NCBI GenBank assembly: GCA_026315105.1
Contig: JAOYRU010002409.1
Span: 124,001-188,000 of the forward strand
Source of the DNA: Locusta migratoria
Taxonomy: Eukaryota > Arthropoda > Insecta > Orthoptera > Acrididae
Direction of reading: 5' to 3'
Length of the DNA: 64,000 bases
The notes beneath the pieces are model-generated. The model searched no databases and had not been told where the DNA came from. It was given only the letters and a program-made list of their open reading frames with translations. Numbering within the stretch: position 1 is the first letter of the stretch; each line of letters begins with the position of its first letter. A program made the translations under genes and the position numbers. Of the stretch, positions 9,144 to 20,487 are shown one piece after another.

Positions 9144-9846
9144 ACCACACTTGTGTTCGAGAGAAAGTGCAAAGTTGTAGTCGTGTCGTCGTTTGTTGTT
9201 TTTTGTTGAGAGAGAGGAGGTGTTTCCTCCGTTAGATATTATATATTTTAGTTGTGTGTTTTGGGGGGGGCCCTTTTCGTATTTTATTATTGTTTTCGCG
9301 AGCGAGCGTGTGATGTGGTTGCTGTTGCGACGGATGGTGCCCGGTGTGTGTGGGATGCGGCCGAGAGAGAGGAGGGAGGGATTGGTGGTAAAGAAAGAAA
9401 GGACGGCGAGAAAAGAAAAAGAAAAGAGTGTGTGGCGTCCCTTCCGAAGACGCGCGGCGGCCAGCCAGCCAGCAGCCGCTGTTTTTGATTTCGTGGCTCT
9501 CCTCGCGTTTGTTGCCCCCGCGGTTGTGTGTGCGCGCGCCACACTGTCGGCAACGGGGGGGCAAGAGGAGGGAGAGAGGGGGGGTAAAAGCGGCGTGTGC
9601 TGACGCGGGCGCCCCCTACCTCTAGTAGCGTGCATATACTAGTGTTTCTTTTGTGCTGGTCTGGTCTTTTTTTGTTTGTTTTTCCGTCGCCGTGGTCTGT
9701 TTGTGGGCAGGACCTGTGACGGGCGGCCGGGGGTGCGTGTGAAGCCGCGATACTCGCGCCGCCCCCCAAGCGTAGCGTAGGTTAGGTTAGGTTTCAGTAG
9801 TAGACGGACGACCGAATTTTGCTCTGTTTGCCGAAAGGTGTATGGT
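9144..9846. other. H4-H2A intergenic spacer, unit 1
   Basis: Convergent 3' flanks of H4(+) and H2A(-). Holds a G-run after GTTTT (9265-9272), purine tracts around 9400-9430, a CCAGCCAGCCAG repeat (about 9462) and a perfect GGTTAGGTTAGG at about 9778-9791. No gene seen. Confidence 0.75.
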
Positions 9847-9862
9847 GGCCCTGAAAAGGGCC
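9847..9862 (-). terminator. Histone 3' stem-loop, H2A copy 1
   Basis: Minus-strand GGCCCTTTTCAGGGCC, 130 nt past the H2A stop. Confidence 0.92.
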
Positions 9863-9992
9863 GATTGTGCACAGACCGCGGCGCGCGGGTGGGTGGGGTG
9901 GGGTGGGGTGCCAGGAGACTGGCACCACCACACGACACACGGCACGGCACGGCGCGCGCTTTGCGACCACGAGGGAGGGGGAGGCTGGCTGC

Positions 9993-10367
9993 TTATGCCT
10001 TCTTCTCGGTCTTCTTTGGCAGCAGGACGGCCTGGATGTTGGGCAGGACACCGCCCTGTGCGATGGTGACGCCCGACAGGAGCTTGTTGAGCTCCTCGTC
10101 GTTGCGGATGGCGAGCTGGAGGTGGCGCGGGATGATGCGCGTCTTCTTGTTGTCGCGCGCCGCGTTGCCGGCCAACTCGAGCACCTCAGCGGCGAGGTAC
10201 TCCATGACGGCGGCCAGGTAGACTGGCGCTCCGGCGCCGACGCGCTCGGCGTAGTTTCCCTTTCGCAGCAGCCTGTGGATTCTGCCGACGGGGAACTGGA
10301 GTCCTGCCCGGCTGGAGCGGGACTTTGACTTTCCCTTGACTTTGCCGCCCTTTCCGCGTCCGGACAT
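9993..10367 (-). CDS. H2A: Histone H2A, copy 1 (promoter interrupted by element 2)
   Basis: 124 residues, canonical replication-dependent H2A: tail MSGRGKGGKVKGKSKSRSSR, histone fold (AGLQFPVGRIHRLLRKGNYA; YLAAVMEYLAAEVLELAGN), docking domain and a short KKTEKKA C-terminus. No SQ(E/D)Y motif, so not H2A.X. The coding sequence is intact, but element 2 separates its leader (10368-10460) from its TATA box at 12188-12193, so normal transcription is unlikely from this copy. Confidence 0.97.
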   Translation of the reverse strand: MSGRGKGGKVKGKSKSRSSRAGLQFPVGRIHRLLRKGNYAERVGAGAPVYLAAVMEYLAAEVLELAGNAARDNKKTRIIPRHLQLAIRNDEELNKLLSGVTIAQGGVLPNIQAVLLPKKTEKKA

Positions 10368-10460
10368 GGCTGGTTGTGGAAGTCGGTGCGAGACGAGAGC
10401 TGTAGTAGCGAAGATCCGACCCGCAGCGAGTCGAGCAGCTGAGTGAACGCGGCTGGCGGC
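10368..10460 (-). promoter_or_regulatory. H2A copy 1 leader, cut from its TATA by element 2
   Basis: The roughly 90-nt H2A 5' leader is identical to that of intact copies up to the insertion point (minus-strand GCCAGCCGCGTTCACTCAG). The TATA lies 1.7 kb away on the far side of the element. Confidence 0.8.
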
Positions 10461-12172
10461 TCACTCAGCACTTATATGCTTCCCTTATTGGGATGGCTTA
10501 TGTTTCAGTTTTTGTCCTAGGACATTTACTTTGCAATGGGGACTGGTTGGTGGGTTAGATCTGGTATGGTTAAGGTATGTCTTGTGCGGATAGTGCTTTT
10601 GTTTTGTGTTTCTTGGTGCTGCCTTTTATCAGGCGAGTATTTTGATGACGATGTGGTGAAATAATGGTTGTGAAAGTGATGATATTATGATGCGATGTGA
10701 TGATGGGTGATTTGGTGATCCTTATTCTAGCAGGATTGCTAGTGGTCTTTTGTGGACACAGTGTCTTGGGTCGTATTGGCCCAGTGCGTTTATAAGTGGA
10801 TTCCTTGACCTATTTGCTGTTTCATAGAACGCTCGCGCGAGATCTTGGAAGCGATCTTTTAACGTTTTCACGTCTGCAGCAGCGTGTAGGTCGTCGGCTG
10901 GGAACTGAGATGGGACGTGCAGTGCGCGCCTAAGTGCTCTATTTTGCACTACTTGGAGTTTTTTAAGGTGGATATTCGCCGCGTATGCCCATATTGGGCT
11001 GGCGTACTCCATGATTGGGCGTACTAGTGAGCAGTACGTCCTGATACCTGTGGCTGCATCAAGGGAGCTGTCAGTGTTGAGAATGGGGTATAGTTTTGTC
11101 ATTCTCGCACACGCTCGATTGCGCAAGTCTTCGATGTGCGCTTTCCACGTCAGTTTTTTGTCCAAAGTGACGCCAAGGTATTTTGCTGTATTTCTCCAGG
11201 GAAGCTCCTGCCCGTTTAGTTGGAGGTGGAGTGGTGGCCTTCTCCTAGGTCCGCGCGGTCCTAGTTTGCGTGTTATCATCATAGCTTGTGTCTTATTGCC
11301 GTTTATCGTGATGCGCCACTTTTTGGCCCAGTCGTCAGTCGCGTCTAGTACTGTCTGTAGTCGTCTGGTGACCAGATCCCTCTTTGGGTTGCGCGTGAAA
11401 AAAGCAGTGTCGTCAGCATATTGCGCGGTGTGCACGAAGGGGGCGGTGGGCGTGTCTGCCGTGTACAAGCTGTACAGAACAGGCCCTAGCACCGATCCCT
11501 GTGGCACGCCCGCGTATATGCGTCGCCTGGTAGATAGTGCATTGTCAACTTTGACGGAGAATGTCCTATTCGAGAGATAGCTTCTAAGGAGTTTTACTAT
11601 CGTCCCGGGGAAACCTTGTGTGTAAAGTTTGTACAATAACCCATTGTGCCATACTGAATCGAAGGCTTTGGCTACATCAAGTAGCACTAACCCACAGTAG
11701 CTTCTGCGGTTGAAGGCCTCTGTGGCTGCTTCGACCACTCTCATAATTTGTTGTGGGGCGGAATGTTTTTGCCTGAAACCAAATTGGAAGTCAGGCAGGA
11801 TTTGCTCTCTGGCGATGTGTTGTTCAATTGGAACAAGTAGGAGGCGCTCGTATATTTTGCTGAGAGTGGGCAGAAGACTAATAGGTCTGTAGTGCTGTGG
11901 GAATAATGGGTCTTTTCCCGGTTTTGCTATCGCGGCCACTTCCGCGTGTTTCCAACATGTTGGGAACACGCGGGATCGAGTAATCTCGTTGAAGACGTCC
12001 GCGATGTGTGTGATTGCCATGGGCGGGAGTTTCTTAACTAGCTGGTTTGTGAGCCGGTCGTGTCCTGGAGCCTTTTTGTTGGGCAAGGACTTGATGACTT
12101 TTGCCACGTCTTCCGGGGCGAAAAGCGGTGGTTCTTCGGTATCGTCGTCTTCAGCTGCAAGGAAAACTGCGA
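10461..12172 (-). mobile_element. Element 2: 5'-truncated Jockey-type retrotransposon in H2A promoter
   Basis: A 1.7-kb insertion in H2A orientation. The 5' end begins in the endonuclease-RT linker of ORF2, then the whole RT, a stop at 10722 and a 260-nt 3' region. Flanks: host CTGGCGGC on the left and GGCGGGTC on the right (plus strand), so at most a 3-bp duplication or microhomology. There is no poly(A) tail. The first 9 bases of the element's 3' end, read on the plus strand, are the exact inverse of host bases 15-23 nt away (see findings). Confidence 0.93.
10722..12170 (-). CDS. Element 2 ORF2 fragment: reverse transcriptase and C-terminus
   Basis: About 482 codons, open from the 5' truncation to the stop. 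RT signatures in order: KKAPGHDRL, RPISLLPTLSKIYERLL, FGFRQKHSAPQQ, LLDVAKAFDSVWH (first catalytic Asp), AGVPQGSVLGPVLYSLY, AQYADDTAFF (catalytic DD) and KYLGVTLDKKLTW, followed by the usual thumb/C-terminal helical region. No RNase H domain, as in Jockey. There is no ATG at the truncated end, so no independent product is expected. The equivalent part of element 1 is similar but not identical (KKAPGHDSLTNELL). Confidence 0.93.
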   Translation of the reverse strand, partial: AVFLAAEDDDTEEPPLFAPEDVAKVIKSLPNKKAPGHDRLTNQLVKKLPPMAITHIADVFNEITRSRVFPTCWKHAEVAAIAKPGKDPLFPQHYRPISLLPTLSKIYERLLLVPIEQHIAREQILPDFQFGFRQKHSAPQQIMRVVEAATEAFNRRSYCGLVLLDVAKAFDSVWHNGLLYKLYTQGFPGTIVKLLRSYLSNRTFSVKVDNALSTRRRIYAGVPQGSVLGPVLYSLYTADTPTAPFVHTAQYADDTAFFTRNPKRDLVTRRLQTVLDATDDWAKKWRITINGNKTQAMMITRKLGPRGPRRRPPLHLQLNGQELPWRNTAKYLGVTLDKKLTWKAHIEDLRNRACARMTKLYPILNTDSSLDAATGIRTYCSLVRPIMEYASPIWAYAANIHLKKLQVVQNRALRRALHVPSQFPADDLHAAADVKTLKDRFQDLARAFYETANRSRNPLINALGQYDPRHCVHKRPLAILLE

Positions 12173-12350
12173 GGCGGGTCGCCCCCCTTTATGGCCTCGG
12201 GTGCGGCGGCCGGTTGCGCGCGCTCCCCATTGGTCGGCGGTGGGAAGCGGGCGAGCTTTTATAAAGGGCGCGCGGCGGGCGCGCAGCGGGCCACTGTGCT
12301 GAGAGACGCTGAGCTGAGCTGTACGGTACGGATCGCTGTCGCTGACCGAG
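12173..12350. promoter_or_regulatory. H2B copy 2 promoter; H2A TATA now drives toward element 2
   Basis: H2B TATA at 12256-12265; H2A TATA on the minus strand at 12188-12193, ending about 16 nt before the element 2 boundary. Confidence 0.8.
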
Positions 12351-12722
12351 ATGCCGCCCAAGACTAGTGGAAAGGCCGCGAAGAAGGCGGGCAAGGCGCA
12401 GAAGAATATCTCGAAGGGCGACAAGAAGAAGAAGCGCAAGAGGAAGGAGAGCTATGCCATCTACATTTACAAGGTGCTGAAGCAGGTGCACCCTGACACG
12501 GGCATCTCGTCGAAGGCGATGAGCATCATGAACAGCTTTGTGAACGACATTTTCGAGCGCATTGCTGCCGAGGCGTCGCGCCTGGCGCACTACAACAAGC
12601 GGTCGACGATCACGTCCCGCGAGATCCAGACCGCTGTGCGGCTGTTGCTGCCCGGCGAGCTGGCCAAGCACGCCGTGAGCGAGGGCACCAAGGCGGTGAC
12701 CAAGTACACGAGCTCGAAGTAG
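12351..12722 (+). CDS. H2B: Histone H2B, copy 2
   Basis: 123 residues, full length. Basic N-terminal tail (MPPKTSGKAAKKAGKAQKNI), then DKKKKRKRKESYAIYIYKVL entering the histone fold, LPGELAKHAVSEGTKAVTKY as the alpha-C helix, and SSK end. It dimerises with H2A. The tail is almost identical to what I know of Drosophila H2B, supporting an arthropod source. Intact TATA 86 nt upstream. Confidence 0.98.
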   Translation: MPPKTSGKAAKKAGKAQKNISKGDKKKKRKRKESYAIYIYKVLKQVHPDTGISSKAMSIMNSFVNDIFERIAAEASRLAHYNKRSTITSREIQTAVRLLLPGELAKHAVSEGTKAVTKYTSSK

Positions 12723-12809
12723 AGCGGTCGGCTGGCTTGTTTTCTCCTGTGATTGGCGAAAAAAAGAAGCTGCCGCCTCTGTGCTTTGGGGGTGCACGGA
12801 AACAAAAAC

Positions 12810-12825
12810 GGCCCTTTTCAGGGCC
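12810..12825 (+). terminator. Histone 3' stem-loop, H2B copy 2
   Basis: GGCCCTTTTCAGGGCC, 88 nt past the stop. Confidence 0.92.
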
Positions 12826-13911
12826 ACCACATGTGTCTGTAGCCGAAGAGCGGGATTGTCTGTCGTGCCCTCTGTGTGTCCGTTTTGGCTTGTTTGTTCC
12901 TTTTTATTTATTTTTTTAATTACTGTCCTATTTCGATGGCGATGCCAAATTTTGTTGTGCGGTTTGCGTCTCTGTGTGTGTGTGTGTGGCGTCGAATATA
13001 CATACGTGGGCGGGCTGGCTGTGAGCGAGGGTGCGCGTCGTCGGAGATGGGGGGGGGGGGGCGATATGACGCGGCGTTGCTCGGATATATGGGGGCTGGG
13101 AGAGGAGGCAGGCGGCCCGGGAATTTGGTGGCGTTTTTCGGCTGTGGGTGACGTGCTACTTTTGCGGAGGGCGGTGGTGTTTTTTTCTTTTTTTGGGTTG
13201 TCGTTGTCGCTTGGGGAACAGGAAGAGAGTAGAGGAAAGGCAAAGAAAGAAAGAGAGGAAAGAAAAACCCACCAACAGAGGAGAGATATGACGATACGAG
13301 TTCCGTTGTTTGGCGGAGTTTTGAGCGCGGCGCGTTTTGCTTTGTGAGCAGCGGCCGGCCGCGAAGTTGGCGGTGTGCGCGCGCCCCCTGGCGGCGGCGG
13401 GTTGCTGCGGCCAGGAGAGGGCGTTGGCGGGCGGTTGCCGCGGCGCGTGGTTGTGGAGAGAGGGGGAGCGCGTTTTGTTTTGGCTGGGCGGCGGCGAGAC
13501 GGACGGACGGAAGGTGGGTAATGTTGTGGTGCGGGCGAGCGGCCGCGTCGTCGTGTGACACGAGAAACAGTCGTCCCGTTTTGTGTGTTCCTTCTGTCCT
13601 CTTTGTGCAATTTTTTTTGGTGGTAGTCGCTTGGTCGACGGTTTGTTTTCTTTTGTCCCGCCGCTTGTCTTGTTGGGTTTGTATTCTTGTTGTTTCCCTC
13701 AGTGTATGTCCGAATATGAGGCGGCCCCCTCGTTTCGTGGCTGCGGTCGCCGCTGTGGCTGGTGTGTGTCGTGGTTTGTGCTGGCGGCGGCCCCCCCCCC
13801 TTTTTTTTTTTTTGGAGGGGAGGCGGTGGGTGGAAGGAACGGACGGACGGACGGCCGGACGGCCGGGCCGGCCCCAAAGGGGGGAAACCAAAAGCGAGAG
13901 GAATGGCCTTT

Positions 13912-13950
<39 letters not shown>

Positions 13951-16032
13951 GCCCGCACCGGCGAGCTCGGGGTGCGGCAGCAGCAGACAGACTGTGCTGC
14001 TGCCCTGTTTTGTCTTTGTCGTTGCTGTTGCCGACTGTCTGTTGTGACGCGTGGCAAATGGGGAGGCTGGGTGGGTGGCGGTAAGTGTAGTGTTTTTGGG
14101 GCGAACGTCGTGGTTGGTCGCGCGGCCGGTATTGCCCGTTGGGTTTTGTGTGTGTGTGCCACGGTCGGTAGCCCGTGGCCGGGGGGTGTTGCAGTTTTGT
14201 GGCCGGGGCCCGCCGCGCCCGTTTCGGTGTGTGCTGTTTGTTTTTGTTGTTGTTTTTCCGGTGTTTTGTGTGCGCCTGTTGGGTGGGCGCGCCCTCTTTT
14301 TCGGGGAAATTGTGGCTGGAACGAGCGGGCGGTTTGTGTGGGAGCCGGCGCTGTATGCGCGCCAAGACGAAGCCGTTGTTGACGCCGCAACCCTTGGTAA
14401 GTTTTAACGGGCAGCCGGGGACCGCCCTGTGCCCGTGGCCCCCGCTTTAACGAACGGCGCACGTGGTCGGCTGGGTAACGGCGCTGTGACGTTCCCCCTG
14501 AACGCGTGTGAGCCGTTTTTTTTTTAACGTGTGGTTGTGACGTAACCTGACCCCTAACCTAACCTAACCCAACCCCCCCAACGTGCGTTGAACCCGTTAA
14601 CCTAACCCCCAAACCCCTCCCTTAAACCTAACCTCTGAAGAAGTGTTAACCTTAACCTAACCTAGCCCCCCTAAACCTAACCTAGCCCCTCCTTAACCTA
14701 ACCTAACGCGCAACCTAACCTAACCTAACCTAACCGAACGTAAAAGGGGTGTCTGGTAGCGCCCGAAAACGCCGCGTACAAGAGAGAGGGAGGAAAGCCT
14801 CTCTGTGTGGGCGCTGCGATGAAAAAAACGTAACGTTTTGCTGTTTAAGAAGAAGAAGAAACGAAACGCGTTACCGACCCCCCGAACGTTGTTTAGCGTC
14901 GAGTAGTCGCGCGCGTCGGCGGGGGGAAAAAGGGAAACGGAAGGAAACGAAGAAAAGGACGAGGAAGCACCGAAAGCAGCAAGAAGAGAAGAAAAAGAGG
15001 AAAAGAGAGAAGAAAACACACGCGTAGCGTACCGGGGCGGTGGGCTGTGTGTGTCCCCTGTCCCGAAGGTTGTCGAGGGGAAGCGCGCCGCGCCTCGTAG
15101 GAGGAGAGGGCGCCCGTCGGTTTTGCGTGTCGCGTCCCAAATTATTGCTGTGTGTGTGTGTGTGCGCGCGCGCTTGTGCCGGCGTGCGGTGGGCGGACGC
15201 CCTTGTCCCGTAGCGTGGGGTGTGTGTGGGTGGTGCAGGTTTTTTCCGTGGCTGTTTGGGGGCGGGCTGCGGTGCGCGCCGCGCGGCGGCATTTTTGCCG
15301 GGACAATTTTGTGTGGCGACGTGGCGGGAATGTGTGTGTTGCGTGGACGTGTGCGGGCGAGGGTGAGAGGCTGGCGTACGGGGGGGTGGCGACGGCGGCA
15401 GGTGGGTGCCGCACGCACGGGACGCGGCGGATGGGAGGCGATGGGTCGGTGGTGCCGGGTTTGCACGCCCGTCATCGCCGCACGCTTGGCTTTGGGGGCG
15501 CGCGCCGCCGGCCGTTTGGGGAGGGCGGGCTGGGCGGCGGTGTGGAGGCGTTGCCGAAGGTTTGGGCACTGTGCCGGTACGTTGGGTGGGGTCGTGGGGG
15601 CGGCATTCGGGCGGGGGCGGCGATTCTCGGCGGGCGTGGCCAGGCTGTTTGGCGCGGTAGGCGCACTTTGGCGGCGTTTTGCGGCACGACGGTGGGGATG
15701 CGCGGGCGCCGCGAGCGGGCCAGCGGGTAGCCCCATCCTTGGTGGCCGGAATGGCGCGGGCGGTGTGGGCGCGGGTGCGGGGCGACGCCGGCCACGCTGC
15801 CGGACGTGCGAGCGTAGCAAGCGCGCGAGGCGGCGCGCGGCGGCGCGCAGAGTGGCGGCCGCTCTCTTGGCCGTCCGCGCCCGCTCGCGACACTGGCGGT
15901 GCGCGGGCGCGCCGCGATTATTCCCTGCCGCTCTGCGCCCGCGTGCACACACACCAGAGTAGTACGTGCGCGCCAGCCAGCCAGCTTTTGTCGTCGCTCT
16001 TTTTTCTCTTTCCTCTGCTGTGAAGAACGGAG
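12826..16032. other. H2B-H1 spacer, unit 2
   Basis: Same order of blocks as unit 1. G-run of 13 (13049-13061), the shortest of the six; (GT)18 at 13914-13949. No gene seen. Confidence 0.8.
14544..14735. repeat. Interstitial CCTAA block, unit 2
   Basis: 192-bp degenerate telomere-type repeat with the same sequence as in unit 1. Confidence 0.85.
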
Positions 16033-16734
16033 ATGGCGGATCAGGCGGCCACGAACGAGACTGCTGCGGCCCCCGCGGCCACGGGCACGACGAAGAAGGC
16101 CAAGTCGGCGGCGGCGTCTGCGAAGAAGCCGCGCGCCAAGCCTGCGCACCCGCGCACCTCTGAGATGGTGACGGCGGCCATCAAGAGCCTGAAGGAGCGC
16201 GGCGGGTCGTCGCTGCAGGCCATCAAGAAGTACATAGCGGCGCACTACAAGCTGGACGCCGAGAAGCTGGCGCCGTTTATCAAGAAGTACCTCAAGTCGG
16301 CCGTCGTCGCCGGCGAGCTGGTTCAGACGAAGGGCAAGGGCGCGTCCGGCTCGTTTAAACTGGCTGGAGGCGGAGCTGCCGGCGGTTCGGCCGAGGGCGG
16401 CAAGGCGCGCGCCGCCGGCGCTGCCAAGAAGCGGCGCGCCGCTCCGGCGGCCAGCAAGGAGAAGAAGGGCGCCCGCGCTGCCGGCGCCAAGAAGGCTGGC
16501 GGTGTGAAGGCGGCTACGGGGCGCAAGGCGGGCGCTGCCAAGAAGGCGTCTGGCGGCGCCGCCGCCGCCCCCGCTGGGGCCAAGAAGGCTGCTGCGGCCA
16601 AGCCGGCCAAGGCCAAGTCGCCCTCGAAGGCGAAGAAGGCTGCCAAGGTTCCGACGAAGAAGCCGAAGGCGCCCCGCCCCAAGAAGGCGACGACGCCGTC
16701 GAAGGCGAAGGCGTCGCCCAAGAAGAAGAAGTAA
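16033..16734 (+). CDS. H1: Linker histone H1, copy 2
   Basis: Same 233-residue protein as copy 1; 3.3 kb downstream of H2B copy 2 on the same strand. Confidence 0.97.
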   Translation: MADQAATNETAAAPAATGTTKKAKSAAASAKKPRAKPAHPRTSEMVTAAIKSLKERGGSSLQAIKKYIAAHYKLDAEKLAPFIKKYLKSAVVAGELVQTKGKGASGSFKLAGGGAAGGSAEGGKARAAGAAKKRRAAPAASKEKKGARAAGAKKAGGVKAATGRKAGAAKKASGGAAAAPAGAKKAAAAKPAKAKSPSKAKKAAKVPTKKPKAPRPKKATTPSKAKASPKKKK

Positions 16735-16874
16735 AGCAGAGAGAAAAGTGCGCAGCCGTTTGGGTTGCGGTCCCCCCCACGCAGTGGCGAGCAGCCCAAA
16801 GCGCGCGTCGCCGCCGCCAGGCACGGCGGCTGTCCTGCCTGCCGCGGTCGTCGCCGCGCGTTGCCGCCCAAAAC

Positions 16875-16890
16875 GGCCCTTCTCAGGGCC
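16875..16890 (+). terminator. Histone 3' stem-loop, H1 copy 2
   Basis: GGCCCTTCTCAGGGCC, 141 nt past the stop. Confidence 0.92.
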
Positions 16891-17915
16891 ATCACATGTT
16901 TGCCGAGGAGCTGAGTTGTCGTGTTGCTGTTTACAGCGGGCCTGTGGGGGGAGGAGACAGACAGGGAGAGAGGAGTAGTTTTAGTATTGGTAGTTTTTTC
17001 GTTTTGTTGCTGTTTGGAGCGCCGCGCGCGTGGCCGCCTGGCTTGCCTCTCTTTTTGTTTTTGTTTTGCCGCGCCACACAGAAAGAAAAAGAAAAGAAAT
17101 CTATATAGCAATGCGTGTTGCGCGCCGTTGCGGGGGTGGGTCTGTGTCTGGTGAGTGTGGTGCGGCCGCCGCGCCCGCCCGCGCTCTCTTTTTGTTGTAT
17201 GACGTGATTTGATGGGGGGGTTGTGCGTGGAGTAGCGCTAGCGCGGCCGCGCGCCCGCCGTTGTTTTTGGTTGTATACACACTGTGGTGTTCGGCCCCAG
17301 CAGTGTGGTCTTGGTTTGGTTTGTTGTTGTTCTCTTGTTTTGGCGGCCACGCCACGCAAAGAAAACAAATTGATAAGCTTGTTGTTATGTTACAGATTTG
17401 GCCGCCTTTTTTTTTTTTTTGTTGTATTTGGCTTCGGGTTGTGAAACATGCCGAAAGAGAGGAGGCCCTGTCCCTGCGTGTGTCGCCTGGACGGCGGCCA
17501 CAGAAATGGTGCGAATTGTGGGCTCGCCTTCGGTAGCTGAGCGAGAGAGAGAGGAGGCCACACGTTATTACGTGTATATTTTTAATTTACATTATTATTA
17601 TATCGCACACACGCACAAACATATGATTTGGTGTCGTGTCGTTTTTGTGCCAAGCAGCAGTGGCCCTTATTATTTGTTGTTGTTTTTTCGTTCTCGATGC
17701 GATGTTGTGTGTGTAGGTCGCGTTGTTTTGGTGGGGGCGACGAGGAGGGGGGGGCAAAAAGAGAGAAAGGGGGCGGGCGCTTTGACGGTCGGCGGCGGCC
17801 CAAGGAAGGAAGGAAGGAGGACACCGACGTACGTCCGTCCGCCGGAAAAAAAGAGAGGGGAAGAACGACTTGACGACGACGACAATGTTTTTGCTCGCTC
17901 TCGAGAGGTGGTAGT
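16891..17915. other. H1-H3 spacer, unit 2
   Basis: Block structure as in unit 1; no gene seen. Confidence 0.75.
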
Positions 17916-17931
17916 GGCCCTGAAAAGGGCC
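17916..17931 (-). terminator. Histone 3' stem-loop, H3 copy 2
   Basis: Minus-strand GGCCCTTTTCAGGGCC. Confidence 0.92.
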
Positions 17932-17971
17932 GTTTTTGTTTGTGCGCGTCGTGCAGTCGCCAGCAGCTTGC

Positions 17972-18959
<988 letters not shown>

Positions 18960-19130
18960 GGCAGCGTCCCCGTCTGTCGGTTTTTGCGGCTCTTTTCCCT
19001 GCCTGCCACTGCCATGGGGGCGAACGAAAAAGAGAACAACAAACAGTGTTCCCCCCCGCGCGCGTCCGTCTTGTCTGTGGCAGGGCGGAAGGCGCGGGTG
19101 GGCGGGGAAAGGAGGAGGAGGCGACAAAAC

Positions 19131-19146
19131 GGCCCTTTTCAGGGCC
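19131..19146 (+). terminator. Histone 3' stem-loop, H4 copy 2
   Basis: GGCCCTTTTCAGGGCC, 172 nt past the stop. Confidence 0.92.
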
Positions 19147-19848
19147 ACCACACTTGTGTTCGAGAGAAAGTGCAAAGTTGTAGTCGTGTCGTCGTTTGTT
19201 GTTTTTTGTTGAGAGAGAGGAGGTGTTTCCTCCGTTAGATATTATATATTTTAGTTGTGTGTTTTGGGGGGGGCCCTTTTCGTATTTTATTATTGTTTTC
19301 GCGAGCGAGCGTGTGATGTGGTTGCTGTTGCGACGGATGGTGCCCGGTGTGTGTGGGATGCGGCCGAGAGAGAGGAGGGAGGGATTGGTGGTAAAGAAAG
19401 AAAGGACGGCGAGAAAAGAAAAAGAAAAGAGTGTGTGGCGTCCCTTCCGAAGACGCGCGGCGGCCAGCCAGCCAGCAGCCGCTGTTTTTGATTTCGTGGC
19501 TCTCCTCGCGTTTGTTGCCCCCGCGGTTGTGTGTGCGCGCGCCACACTGTCGGCAACGGGGGGGCAAGAGGAGGGAGAGAGGGGGGTAAAAGCGGCGTGT
19601 GCTGACGCGGGCGCCCCCTACCTCTAGTAGCGTGCATATACTAGTGTTTCTTTTGTGCTGGTCTGGTCTTTTTTTGTTTGTTTTTCCGTCGCCGTGGTCT
19701 GTTTGTGGGCAGGACCTGTGACGGGCGGCCGGGGGTGCGTGTGAAGCCGCGATACTCGCGCCGCCCCCCAAGCGTAGCGTAGGTTAGGTTAGGTTTCAGT
19801 AGTAGACGGACGACCGAATTTTGCTCTGTTTGCCGAAAGGTGTATGGT
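19147..19848. other. H4-H2A spacer, unit 2
   Basis: As in unit 1 but two G shorter in the G-run after GAGAGA; GGTTAGGTTAGG near 19781. No gene seen. Confidence 0.75.
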
Positions 19849-19864
19849 GGCCCTGAAAAGGGCC
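19849..19864 (-). terminator. Histone 3' stem-loop, H2A copy 2
   Basis: Minus-strand GGCCCTTTTCAGGGCC. Confidence 0.92.
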
Positions 19865-19994
19865 GATTGTGCACAGACCGCGGCGCGCGGGTGGGTGGGG
19901 TGGGGTGGGGTGCCAGGAGACTGGCACCACCACACGACACACGGCACGGCACGGCGCGCGCTTTGCGACCACGAGGGAGGGGGAGGCTGGCTGC

Positions 19995-20369
19995 TTATGC
20001 CTTCTTCTCGGTCTTCTTTGGCAGCAGGACGGCCTGGATGTTGGGCAGGACACCGCCCTGTGCGATGGTGACGCCCGACAGGAGCTTGTTGAGCTCCTCG
20101 TCGTTGCGGATGGCGAGCTGGAGGTGGCGCGGGATGATGCGCGTCTTCTTGTTGTCGCGCGCCGCGTTGCCGGCCAACTCGAGCACCTCAGCGGCGAGGT
20201 ACTCCATGACGGCGGCCAGGTAGACTGGCGCTCCGGCGCCGACGCGCTCGGCGTAGTTTCCCTTTCGCAGCAGCCTGTGGATTCTGCCGACGGGGAACTG
20301 GAGTCCTGCCCGGCTGGAGCGGGACTTTGACTTTCCCTTGACTTTGCCGCCCTTTCCGCGTCCGGACAT
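19995..20369 (-). CDS. H2A: Histone H2A, copy 2 (promoter separated by element 3)
   Basis: Full-length 124-residue H2A identical to copy 1. Its leader runs to about 20459, where the GAAGC-repeat tail of element 3 begins, so its TATA box is 1.5 kb away at 21979-21984 and the H2A-gag chimera lies between. Any H2A from this copy would need read-through past the chimera. Confidence 0.96.
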   Translation of the reverse strand: MSGRGKGGKVKGKSKSRSSRAGLQFPVGRIHRLLRKGNYAERVGAGAPVYLAAVMEYLAAEVLELAGNAARDNKKTRIIPRHLQLAIRNDEELNKLLSGVTIAQGGVLPNIQAVLLPKKTEKKA

Positions 20370-20459
20370 GGCTGGTTGTGGAAGTCGGTGCGAGACGAGA
20401 GCTGTAGTAGCGAAGATCCGACCCGCAGCGAGTCGAGCAGCTGAGTGAACGCGGCTGGC
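20370..20459 (-). promoter_or_regulatory. H2A copy 2 leader, downstream of element 3
   Basis: Intact H2A 5' leader with no TATA box. The same leader sequence recurs on the other side of element 3 at 21846-21923. Confidence 0.78.
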
Positions 20460-20487
20460 TTCGCTTCGCTTCGCTTCGCTTCGCTTC
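20458..20487 (-). repeat. (GAAGC)6 tail of element 3
   Basis: Six tandem 5-bp units at the 3' end of element 3, directly against the H2A leader. Simple-repeat tails replace poly(A) in some non-LTR elements such as the I factor. Confidence 0.85.

Noticed and set aside
12189..14462. Very long minus-strand open frame (757 codons) overlapping H2B copy 2 and the spacer, with similar frames at 21980-24160 and 59178-61358
   Set aside because: Low-complexity Pro/Arg/His-rich translation of GC-rich spacer and the antisense of H2B; its length changes with homopolymer runs between units, so it is not under coding constraint.
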